NCBI GenBank assembly: GCA_030619415.1
Contig: JAUXBM010000128.1
Span: forward strand, 1 to 5,771
Length of the DNA: 5,771 bases
Origin: Chlorobiota bacterium
Lineage (GTDB): Bacteria; Bacteroidota; Bacteroidia; Bacteroidales; F082
Direction: 5' to 3'
Part shown: positions 1 through 5,724 of the stretch, piece after piece
How the letters are laid out: each line of letters begins with the position of its first letter
Numbering within the stretch: the first letter of the stretch is position 1
Position numbers and translations under genes: made by a program
The notes under the pieces: generated by a model
Told to the model about the DNA's origin: nothing
Databases searched by the model: none
The model's input: only the letters and a program-made list of their open reading frames with translations

Positions 1-44
1 CTTTCCAATTCATTTGGTTTCGGTGGAACGAATTCATCACTCAT
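1..44 (-). CDS. N-terminal fragment of a divergent gene, function unknown (runs off left edge)
   Basis: Reading the minus strand from an ATG at 44-42 gives an open frame to the window edge, beginning MSDEFVPPKPNELE. The proline- and acid-rich start looks like a real soluble N-terminus and not random sequence. The gene would be divergent from the operon that starts at 139, leaving 94 bases between the two starts for control elements. Upstream of the ATG is an A/T-rich stretch without a Shine-Dalgarno site, which is normal for Bacteroidetes. Only 14 codons are visible, so the family cannot be named and the call could still be a chance open frame. Confidence 0.45.
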   Translation of the reverse strand, partial: MSDEFVPPKPNELE

Positions 45-60
45 TATTAAAAAATTGTAG

Positions 61-70
61 TCAGGCCTGA
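61..70. promoter_or_regulatory. Perfect 10-bp palindrome in the divergent intergenic region, possible operator
   Basis: TCAGGCCTGA is its own reverse complement. It lies between the start of the minus-strand gene (44) and the putative -33 element of the plus-strand promoter (85-87). A dimeric regulator could bind here and affect both directions. The symmetry does not extend beyond 10 bp, and a single short palindrome can occur by chance, so this is only a candidate. Confidence 0.2.
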
Positions 71-84
71 ACATTTTATTTGAA

Positions 85-116
85 TTGACGTTGATTAAAA
101 ATTAGTGTTAAATTTG
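85..116 (+). promoter_or_regulatory. Bacteroidetes-type promoter for the ACP operon
   Basis: TAAATTTG at 109-116 matches the Bacteroidetes -7 consensus TAnnTTTG exactly. A TTG at 85-87 lies 21 bases upstream, within the usual spacing for the -33 element of the primary sigma factor in this phylum. Transcription would start around 121-124, giving a leader of only about 15-18 nt before the ATG at 139. It is the only full match I found next to a gene start in the window, which fits one promoter driving the whole set. A second TTG at 91-93 is too close to be the better -33 element. Confidence 0.6.
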
Positions 117-138
117 CATCCTCGAATTTTCAAAGGAT

Positions 139-384
139 ATGAGCAGAGACGAAGTGGTAGTGAAGGTGAATGATTTTTTAATCGATGAATTCGAACTGGA
201 AGAAGTACAATTAAATCCTAAGGCTTTGATGAAGGAAGACCTTGATATTGAAAGCCTCGATTTTGTTGATATCGCTGTGATCATTGAAAGAGATTTTGGC
301 CTTAAGGTTACCAGTGAACAGATGATAAAGATTAAAAAACTGGAAGACCTCTACAACTTCATCCTCGAACATTCTAAAAACTAA
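139..384 (+). CDS. Acyl carrier protein (phosphopantetheine-binding), APE/flexirubin cluster type
   Basis: The 81-residue acidic protein has the size and four-helix pattern of a stand-alone type II ACP. The phosphopantetheine site is Ser39 in DIESLDFVD (residues 36-44), followed by the helix II/III sequence AVIIERDFGLKV. The usual Asp before the serine (DSL) is Glu38 here. An ACP holds growing acyl or polyketide chains as thioesters in the cytoplasm. Its partner here is probably the acyltransferase encoded by the next gene, whose start overlaps this stop by one base (TAATG). The ATG at 139 is the only reasonable start: the frame is closed by a stop at 109-111 and the next Met is residue 31. 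AAAGGA sits just one base before the ATG, too close for a normal Shine-Dalgarno site. A housekeeping fatty-acid ACP is unlikely, because that gene normally sits beside fabF and carries a standard DSL motif. Confidence 0.92.
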   Translation: MSRDEVVVKVNDFLIDEFELEEVQLNPKALMKEDLDIESLDFVDIAVIIERDFGLKVTSEQMIKIKKLEDLYNFILEHSKN

Positions 385-1286
385 TGGCCTCCTGGAAAGG
401 TAAAACGCGGGGTGGCCTGGCAGGTTACCGGTTCTTCATCTTTCTTCTTAAATATCCCGGTCTTCGATTCTCCTATTTTTTCCTTCGATTCGTTGTGCTC
501 TATTTTGTATTGTTTGTCTCCAAAGCCCGAAAACCAATATTTTATTATTTCAGAAGCATTCTTGGGTACAGCTATTTGAAATCTATAAAATATATCTTTA
601 AAAATTTCTACAAATTAGGACAGGTCTTACTTGATAAAGTGGCGCTACTGGCCGGGTTCAGCAGTAAATTTACATTCGACTTTGAAGGTGAAGATTATTT
701 ACATGAAATGGCGGCTAACGAAGGCGGATTTCTAATTGGTGCTCATTTAGGAAACTGGGAAATTGCAGGACAATTGCTCGAACGGATTGACACAAAGGTG
801 CATATCGTCATGGTGGAGGCTGAGCATAAACGGATAAAAGCGCTGATGGATGATGTAATGACCAAAAAGAGCATGAATATAATTTCGATTAAAGATGATC
901 TTTCTCACCTTTTCGAAATTAAAAACGCCTTGCAAAACAATGAAATTGTAGCCATTCACGGCGACCGTTTTGTTGAGGGCTCAAAAACAATAGAAGGCAA
1001 GCTACTCGACAGGGAAGCGAAATTTCCTTACGGTCCTTTTTTTCTTCCAATGAAATACAACAAACCGGTAACCTTTGTTTCAGCCATTAAAAAGACCGAT
1101 ACGCACTATCATTTTTATGCTACTAAACCTATCGTTTACAAAGGTTCAAGAGACAAAATTGAAAATGATATTCAGCTAAAAAATATGCTCAACGATTACA
1201 CAGCCGAAGTTGAACGTATACTTCATATTGCTCCTGAACAGTGGTTCAATTATTATTATTTTTGGGAGCCTCTGGATGATGACTGA
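384..1286 (+). CDS. LpxL/HtrB-family lysophospholipid/lipid A-type acyltransferase
   Basis: The 300-residue protein has the length and order of motifs of the LpxL/HtrB (lipid A late acyltransferase) family. A hydrophobic N-terminal segment (about residues 28-46) should anchor it to the inner membrane. The catalytic HX4E motif is HLGNWE (His121-Glu126). The second conserved block, HGDRFVEGSK, has Asp194-Arg195. The family's C-terminal PEQW-type signature is at 284-287, followed by an aromatic-rich NYYYFW. Family members transfer an acyl chain from ACP to a glycolipid on the cytoplasmic face of the inner membrane. Its one-base overlap with an ACP gene suggests that this ACP is the donor, so the chain moved may be a pigment polyene and not an ordinary fatty acid. 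The acceptor cannot be read from sequence. A housekeeping lipid A acyltransferase is the alternative, but the neighbours argue against it. Confidence 0.9.
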   Translation: MASWKGKTRGGLAGYRFFIFLLKYPGLRFSYFFLRFVVLYFVLFVSKARKPIFYYFRSILGYSYLKSIKYIFKNFYKLGQVLLDKVALLAGFSSKFTFDFEGEDYLHEMAANEGGFLIGAHLGNWEIAGQLLERIDTKVHIVMVEAEHKRIKALMDDVMTKKSMNIISIKDDLSHLFEIKNALQNNEIVAIHGDRFVEGSKTIEGKLLDREAKFPYGPFFLPMKYNKPVTFVSAIKKTDTHYHFYATKPIVYKGSRDKIENDIQLKNMLNDYTAEVERILHIAPEQWFNYYYFWEPLDDD

Positions 1287-1327
1287 TGACTGATGACTGA
1301 TGACTGGATGCTCGATGCTGGATGCTA
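1278..1327. repeat. Heptanucleotide tandem repeat array (4 x GATGACT, then 3 x GATGCTN)
   Basis: Four exact copies of GATGACT occupy 1278-1305. After one extra G come three copies of GATGCTN (GATGCTC, GATGCTG, GATGCTA) at 1307-1327. The first copy contains the last codons and starts the stop codon (TGA 1284-1286) of the acyltransferase gene; the rest fills the gap to the methyltransferase gene. Gains or losses of units downstream of the stop would change only the spacing between the two genes. The TGA triplets inside the GATGACT units close all reading frames. None of the ATGs in the array reads through into the methyltransferase frame. It resembles the short tandem heptamer repeats known from cyanobacterial and other bacterial intergenic regions. 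Confidence 0.9.
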
Positions 1328-1339
1328 GATAAATAAAAA

Positions 1340-2425
1340 ATGATCAACAAAACCATGAACTTTACTTACGGATCAGACGATAAAACAGCGCTTCAGGCTA
1401 AATTCGATGCGCAAAAAATAGCCTTTGCACCGATTATGTTCCAGGCAGCGAAAGCATTGCGTGACCTCGGTATTCTGGAATACCTGTTAAAACATCGGCG
1501 AAAAGGAGCTTTATTGGAAGATATTTCAAATGATCTCAAACTTTCGGAATACGGTGTAAAAGTTTTGCTCGAAGCAGGCTTAAGCCTTGAAATGGTGATG
1601 GTAGAGGATGAAAAATGGAGTCTCACAAAAACAGGCTACTTTATCCAAAGTGATAAGTTAACCAAAGTGAATATGGACTTTACCAACGACGTAAATTACC
1701 TTGGTTTTTTCCATCTTCAGGATGCTATTAAAAAAGGCAAACCGGAAGGATTAAAGGAGTTTGGAAACTGGAATACCGTTTACGAAGCCCTCGCCGAAAT
1801 GCCTGATCAGTTTCGCAAAAGCTGGTTCGGTTTCGATCATTACTATTCTGATTATGCTTTCCCCGAAGTGATGCCTTTCTTGTTTAAGGACAATCCAGAT
1901 AAAATTCTGGATGTTGGCGGAAACACAGGTAAATTCTCTTTGTTTTGTGTGCGTCATAACAAATCGGTAAAAATGACCATTGTCGATCTTCCGGGCCAGG
2001 TGAAAGAGGCGCTGGAAAATGCTGAAAAGGCAGGTCTTTCAGACCGGATTGATGCCATTCCTGTAAACTTGCTCGACCAAAGTGTTCCCTTTCCAAAAGG
2101 ATACGGTGCCATCTGGATGAGCCAGTTTCTGGATTGTTTCTCGCAGGAAGAAGTTTTGGGACTTTTAAAAAGGTCATTTGAAGCACTCGACAAAAATGGA
2201 GCACTTTACATTTTGGAAACGTACTGGGACAAACAGGAGTTTGAAGCCTCAACTTACAGCCTGCATGCCACTTCGCTTTATTTTACGGCCATTGCGAATG
2301 GTAACAGCCAGATGTACCATTCACGCGATATGGAAAGACTGCTGGAAAAATCGGGTTTGTATATCGATGAAGTTTTTGAAAATATCGGTGTAAGCCATAC
2401 CTTATTTAAATGTAAAAGGAAATAA
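1340..2425 (+). CDS. SAM-dependent methyltransferase, O-methyltransferase family 2-like
   Basis: The 361-residue protein has the layout of plant/bacterial O-methyltransferase family 2 (PF00891-like). An N-terminal helical and winged-helix dimerisation part (about 25-105) is followed by a Rossmann-fold SAM domain (about 160-358). The SAM-binding glycine motif is ILDVGGNTGKF (189-199) and the acidic residue after strand 2 is Asp216 in IVDLPG. Where family members carry the catalytic His (LHDWSD type), this protein reads FLDCFSQE (263-270), so Asp265 replaces the base. Methylation of the aryl head group of an APE/flexirubin-like pigment is the likely role, by context. ATG 1340 is chosen as the start; Met6 (1355) is a real alternative because neither has a Shine-Dalgarno site. 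The upstream gap holds the heptamer array, and the next gene follows after 6 nt. Confidence 0.85.
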   Translation: MINKTMNFTYGSDDKTALQAKFDAQKIAFAPIMFQAAKALRDLGILEYLLKHRRKGALLEDISNDLKLSEYGVKVLLEAGLSLEMVMVEDEKWSLTKTGYFIQSDKLTKVNMDFTNDVNYLGFFHLQDAIKKGKPEGLKEFGNWNTVYEALAEMPDQFRKSWFGFDHYYSDYAFPEVMPFLFKDNPDKILDVGGNTGKFSLFCVRHNKSVKMTIVDLPGQVKEALENAEKAGLSDRIDAIPVNLLDQSVPFPKGYGAIWMSQFLDCFSQEEVLGLLKRSFEALDKNGALYILETYWDKQEFEASTYSLHATSLYFTAIANGNSQMYHSRDMERLLEKSGLYIDEVFENIGVSHTLFKCKRK

Positions 2426-2431
2426 AAACCC

Positions 2432-3208
2432 ATGTTTCGCTACACAACCATCAGCATACTCTTTTTCATCATTCTTTTCGCGATGATCATTTTGCTGCAA
2501 CGACAGGCAATACCGGCCTGGTCTTTGGCAATTCCGGTTACGTTATACCTTTTAAAACTGGTTTTAGGATCCACTCTTATCGGGCTGAATTTTTACTTTT
2601 TTTCGTACTGCAAAACAAAAACAAACGAAAAAGTCATCGCGCTCACTTTTGATGATGGCCCACATCCTGTTATTACCCCCAAATTGCTCGACATCCTGGA
2701 AAAACACGAAGCCAAAGCCACTTTTTTTTGTCTTGGAAAAAACATTGCAGAAAATAATTCAATCACAAAACAAACTGACAAAAACGGACATCTCATCGGG
2801 AACCATACTTTCACCCATTCTAAATGGTTTGATTTGTTCTCAGCTAAAAAAATGGCTGCCGAGATAAAGGCTACGAACAAAGAAATTGAACACACCATCG
2901 GAAAAAAACCTACGCTGTTCCGACCTCCTTATGGCGTTACCAATCCTTCGTTGAAAAAGGCACTTGAAAAAACAAATATGTTTTCAATTGGCTGGAGTTT
3001 GCGATCTTTTGATGCCGTTCGCGACAAACAAAAAGTTCTGAACAAGCTCAAATCAAAAACCAAAGCGGGTGGCGTGGTGCTTTTGCATGATACTGATGAA
3101 AAGATTATTCCGATTATTGATGAATACCTCGTCTGGCTAAAAACCAATCAGTTTAAAATTGTAAGTTTGGACAAACTGTTTAACATTGAAGCCTATGAAT
3201 CAGCATAA
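2432..3208 (+). CDS. Membrane-anchored polysaccharide deacetylase (NodB homology, CE4)
   Basis: The 258-residue protein starts with two hydrophobic segments (about 6-22 and 29-57), followed by a complete NodB domain (about 66-250). All the catalytic motifs are present. Motif 1 is TFDDGPHP (72-79), with Asp74 as likely base and Asp75 as metal ligand. Motif 2 is HTFTH (His125 and His129, metal ligands). Motif 3 is RPPYG (164-168), a Trp is at 188, and motif 5 is LLHD with His219. CE4 enzymes remove N- or O-acetyl groups from sugars such as GlcNAc in a metal-dependent way; here the active site probably faces the periplasm or the membrane surface. Within this operon the substrate may be a sugar on a pigment or lipid carrier, not peptidoglycan or chitin, but that is inference. 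AAAGGA lies 11 bases before the ATG. Its 3' end overlaps the next gene by 14 nt. Confidence 0.92.
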   Translation: MFRYTTISILFFIILFAMIILLQRQAIPAWSLAIPVTLYLLKLVLGSTLIGLNFYFFSYCKTKTNEKVIALTFDDGPHPVITPKLLDILEKHEAKATFFCLGKNIAENNSITKQTDKNGHLIGNHTFTHSKWFDLFSAKKMAAEIKATNKEIEHTIGKKPTLFRPPYGVTNPSLKKALEKTNMFSIGWSLRSFDAVRDKQKVLNKLKSKTKAGGVVLLHDTDEKIIPIIDEYLVWLKTNQFKIVSLDKLFNIEAYESA

Positions 3209-3839
3209 ATACTTTTTTACAATCATTGCTTTTTTATTGCCTGGCCTCAGTTTCGGACAGGCATCCAAAGGATTTTCTGAGGTTGAGGATGTTGCATCTT
3301 TTAAGAATAAGCTTCGGGAAACCTCAGCGAAAACCCAGAGTATCAGCAGTGAATTTACGCAGGAGAAACACCTGACCATGATGGAAGAGGTGCTGGTGAG
3401 CCGGGGGCGGTTTTTGTTCAAAAAAGAGAACAAAGTCCGCTGGGAATATTTCGAGCCAATTGTTTATGCCATCATCATCAACCAAAATCGTTTTATCATA
3501 AACAACGATGGAAAGATCAGCGAATTTAATACCGAATCGAACAAACTTTTCAAGGAAATTAACAATATGATTGTAATGGCCATCCAGGGTAATTTTGTGG
3601 ATGACCCGGAATTCACAGCGTCATTTTATCAAAACAATAACAATTATCTCGCTGTTTTAATTCCGCAAAATGACTTATTAAGCAACATCCTGACAGAAAT
3701 TAAAATCTATTTTTCTAAACCAGATATTGCTGTTTCAGAAGTAAAATTCATAGAGCCGGGTGATGATTTTACAAAGATTACTTTTGTAAACAGAAAGGCC
3801 AATATTGAAATTGATGATGAAGAATTTACAGCGCGATAA
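3195..3839 (+). CDS. LolA-like outer-membrane lipoprotein/lipid carrier, periplasmic
   Basis: Starting at ATG 3195 the protein has 214 residues. A Sec signal peptide covers residues 1 to about 21-23 (hydrophobic FFTIIAFLLPGLSFG, cleavage near GQA). The mature part matches the LolA pattern. SISSEFTQEKHL leads into a strand reading SRGRFLFKKENKVRWEYFEP, the family's 'G.f..kk...RW.y..P' signature, and beta-strand repeats follow. LolA proteins carry acylated cargo through the periplasm in a hydrophobic half-barrel. A LolA paralogue inside an ACP/acyltransferase operon suggests a dedicated carrier for the acylated product, as is typical of APE/flexirubin clusters. A TTG three codons upstream (3186) also opens the frame, but ATG 3195 gives the normal signal peptide. 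The gene overlaps the deacetylase by 14 nt and the following lipoprotein gene by 26 nt, which indicates coupled translation. Confidence 0.85.
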   Translation: MNQHKYFFTIIAFLLPGLSFGQASKGFSEVEDVASFKNKLRETSAKTQSISSEFTQEKHLTMMEEVLVSRGRFLFKKENKVRWEYFEPIVYAIIINQNRFIINNDGKISEFNTESNKLFKEINNMIVMAIQGNFVDDPEFTASFYQNNNNYLAVLIPQNDLLSNILTEIKIYFSKPDIAVSEVKFIEPGDDFTKITFVNRKANIEIDDEEFTAR

Positions 3840-4470
3840 AAGTCTTTCAGACCTTCTGCTTGTTGCAACTGTAGTTCTCATATTGGGTGCAACAGGCGGA
3901 TGCCGAACTGCTAAGAAAGTACCCGCAGATTCACAAATTAAGCTCAGTCAGCCATGGATCTTTAGTACTGATTTTCAGAAAGTGCTTTACAAAACAAACA
4001 TGAGGATATATGGAAACGAGCTTAGCGGACTGACCTTGATTAAAAAGACCGGGAAAGATTTTCGTGTGGTTTTTATGTCGGAGTTTGGACTGAAATATTT
4101 TGACTTGGAATTCTTTACGCAAAACGATAGTATAAAAGTCCATCACCTCATTAGTTTGTTAGACAAGAAACCGGTTTTAGATCTGTTGGAGGATAATTTC
4201 AGTTTGATCTTCATGCTGTTTCCGAAAAAGACAAAAGAACGATTATTCCAGGACCCGATGACAGAAAGCATGGTCAAGGAATTCAAATACAAAAGAAACA
4301 GGAGCCGATATACTTACCACCAATATTTTGGTCAGGTCAGTACGATTCATAAAAAACATGGAGGCTCAAACCTGATTATTTCACTCAGCTCCTTTGACCA
4401 TCTTGCTCCTCAGACGATTAATTTCAATCAGCGGAATCTCAGCCTGCGTCTTGAAAAGATTGAGCCTTAA
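3814..4470 (+). CDS. Putative outer-membrane lipoprotein, possibly LolB-like
   Basis: Taking ATG 3814 gives 218 residues. The N-terminus is charged, then a hydrophobic segment (about 13-27) ends in ATGGC, with Cys30 as the probable lipidated residue. The -3 position is Thr, weaker than the classical L-A-G-C lipobox. CRTAKK after it is a common Bacteroidetes lipoprotein start. I do not recognise a named domain with certainty. The stretch from about 58 to 100 (TNMRIYGNELSGLTLIKK, then FRVVFMSEFG and FDLEFF) has the alternating strands of the LolB/LolA half-barrel fold, seen also in small lipoproteins of APE clusters. Following directly after a LolA-like gene with a 26-nt overlap, it would fit as the outer-membrane acceptor for that carrier. 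ATG 3817 is an equally possible start, while TTG 3805 and 3811 are less likely. The LolB role is inference from pattern and position. Confidence 0.75.
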   Translation: MMKNLQRDKSLSDLLLVATVVLILGATGGCRTAKKVPADSQIKLSQPWIFSTDFQKVLYKTNMRIYGNELSGLTLIKKTGKDFRVVFMSEFGLKYFDLEFFTQNDSIKVHHLISLLDKKPVLDLLEDNFSLIFMLFPKKTKERLFQDPMTESMVKEFKYKRNRSRYTYHQYFGQVSTIHKKHGGSNLIISLSSFDHLAPQTINFNQRNLSLRLEKIEP

Positions 4471-4502
4471 AAGCTTACTTTTACGAACTTTTGATAACTA
4501 GA

Positions 4503-5720
4503 ATGACCGAAACCAGACAGCGTAATGATATTTTCAAGGATGATAAAGTTTGTGTCATCATCCCCACTTACAACAACCAAAAAACAATTGTTGGGGTTGT
4601 TGAAGATGTGAAAAAATATTGTGAAAATATTCTCGTCGTTAATGATGGCTCCACCGATCAAACTGAAGAAAACCTCTCATCCCGGAAAGGTTTCGAACTT
4701 ATTGGTTACAAAAAAAATAAAGGCAAAGGTTTCGCAATCCGCCAGGGTTTTGAACGGGCACTGGAACTGGGTTTCGATTACGCCATTACCATTGATGCTG
4801 ACGGGCAACATTTTGCTGACGATCTTCAGTTTTTTGCAAATAAACTTAAAGAAGAACCAGAGACACTAATCATTGGATCACGGAATATTGCCGCAGACAG
4901 CATGCCTTCCAAAAACACTTTTGCCAATAAATTTTCCAACTTCTGGTTTTGGGTTGAAACAGGCCAGAAACTACCTGATACACAATCAGGGTTCCGTTTA
5001 TACCCGATCAAGTTTTACAAAAAAACCAGGTTCTTGACCAACAAATACGAGTTTGAGGTTGAGGTGTTGGTGCGTTCAGCATGGAGTGGAATAAAAATAA
5101 TTCCTGTCCCAATTAAGGTGGATTATCCGGAGGATCGTGTAACCCACTTCCGGCCCCTCCCCGACTTTACCAGAATCAGCATTTTGAACACTTGCCTCGT
5201 GTTGATTACATATTTGTACATCGTCCCCCGAAACGCTTTCCGCTACCTAACGCGCAACAAGTTTATTGACATTATTAGAGATCAAATCACTGCACACAAC
5301 GAAAGTCCGGCCAAGATTGCATTCGCCCTCGGTTTTGGGGTTTTTATGGGAATCGCACCCATTTGGGGATTTCAAATGCTGGTAGCGGCTTTCCTTGCCC
5401 ATTTTATGCGACTCAACAAAATACTGGTTTTGGCAGCCTCCAACATCAGCCTTCCGCCCGTGGTTCCTTTCCTTATTTATTTCAGTTACAAAACCGGCGG
5501 GATGGTAGTAAATAATCCTGAAGAACTTACCAAAGAAACTCTGATCCATCTTAAACAACAAATCCTTGAAGGAAATTTTTATGCCACTTTCCAGGATTTT
5601 GGGTACAGCATTTTCCAATATGTTGTTGGGGCTTTGGTTTTTGCTTTGGCGATGGGAATTGGTGTTGGGTTTGTTTCCTGGTTGATTCTTAAATTTTCAT
5701 TATTACTGAAAAAAAAATAA
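4503..5720 (+). CDS. GT2 glycosyltransferase fused to a C-terminal DUF2062 membrane domain
   Basis: From ATG 4503 the protein has 405 residues and two parts. Residues 15 to about 225 are a GT-A family 2 glycosyltransferase of the dolichyl-phosphate mannosyltransferase type. They include IIPTYN (19-24), NDGSTD (47-52), the metal/nucleotide-sugar motif DADGQ (98-102), and the acceptor-side DTQSGFR (159-165). After a hydrophobic segment (about 227-243), a DUF2062 domain covers about 265-400. It has SPAKIAFALGFGVFMG with GIAPIWGFQ (283-291), NISLPP (314-319) and a final membrane span at about 371-398. The enzyme would use a nucleotide sugar at the cytoplasmic face of the inner membrane, probably on a lipid acceptor. 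DUF2062 has no settled function. The frame opens at a TTG (4491), but ATG 4503 is the better start. It lies 32 nt after the lipoprotein gene without a full promoter match, so it is likely the last visible gene of the operon. Confidence 0.9.
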   Translation: MTETRQRNDIFKDDKVCVIIPTYNNQKTIVGVVEDVKKYCENILVVNDGSTDQTEENLSSRKGFELIGYKKNKGKGFAIRQGFERALELGFDYAITIDADGQHFADDLQFFANKLKEEPETLIIGSRNIAADSMPSKNTFANKFSNFWFWVETGQKLPDTQSGFRLYPIKFYKKTRFLTNKYEFEVEVLVRSAWSGIKIIPVPIKVDYPEDRVTHFRPLPDFTRISILNTCLVLITYLYIVPRNAFRYLTRNKFIDIIRDQITAHNESPAKIAFALGFGVFMGIAPIWGFQMLVAAFLAHFMRLNKILVLAASNISLPPVVPFLIYFSYKTGGMVVNNPEELTKETLIHLKQQILEGNFYATFQDFGYSIFQYVVGALVFALAMGIGVGFVSWLILKFSLLLKKK

Positions 5721-5724
5721 TTTT

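Noticed and set aside
1278..1327. CRISPR array or attachment site
   Set aside because: Units are 7 bp, contiguous and without spacers; no tRNA, integrase or Cas gene is present, so it is a simple tandem repeat.
1884..2252. 122-codon open frame on the minus strand
   Set aside because: Antisense to the SAM domain of the methyltransferase, whose motifs are intact; Pro/Arg/His/Cys-rich composition is typical of a shadow frame.
3186..3194. TTG start giving a nine-base longer LolA-like protein
   Set aside because: ATG at 3195 yields a standard signal peptide with a short charged N-region; the TTG adds nothing and deepens the overlap with the upstream gene.
4476..4483. TACTTTTA as a -7 promoter element for the glycosyltransferase gene
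   Set aside because: Differs from TAnnTTTG at the last base, and I did not find a convincing -33 element at the right distance; the 32-nt gap fits operon continuation better.
5247..5618. 123-codon open frame on the minus strand
   Set aside because: Lies entirely antisense to the well-supported DUF2062 domain of the GT2 gene; the translation has no recognisable motif and a low-complexity, Lys/His/Asn-rich look.
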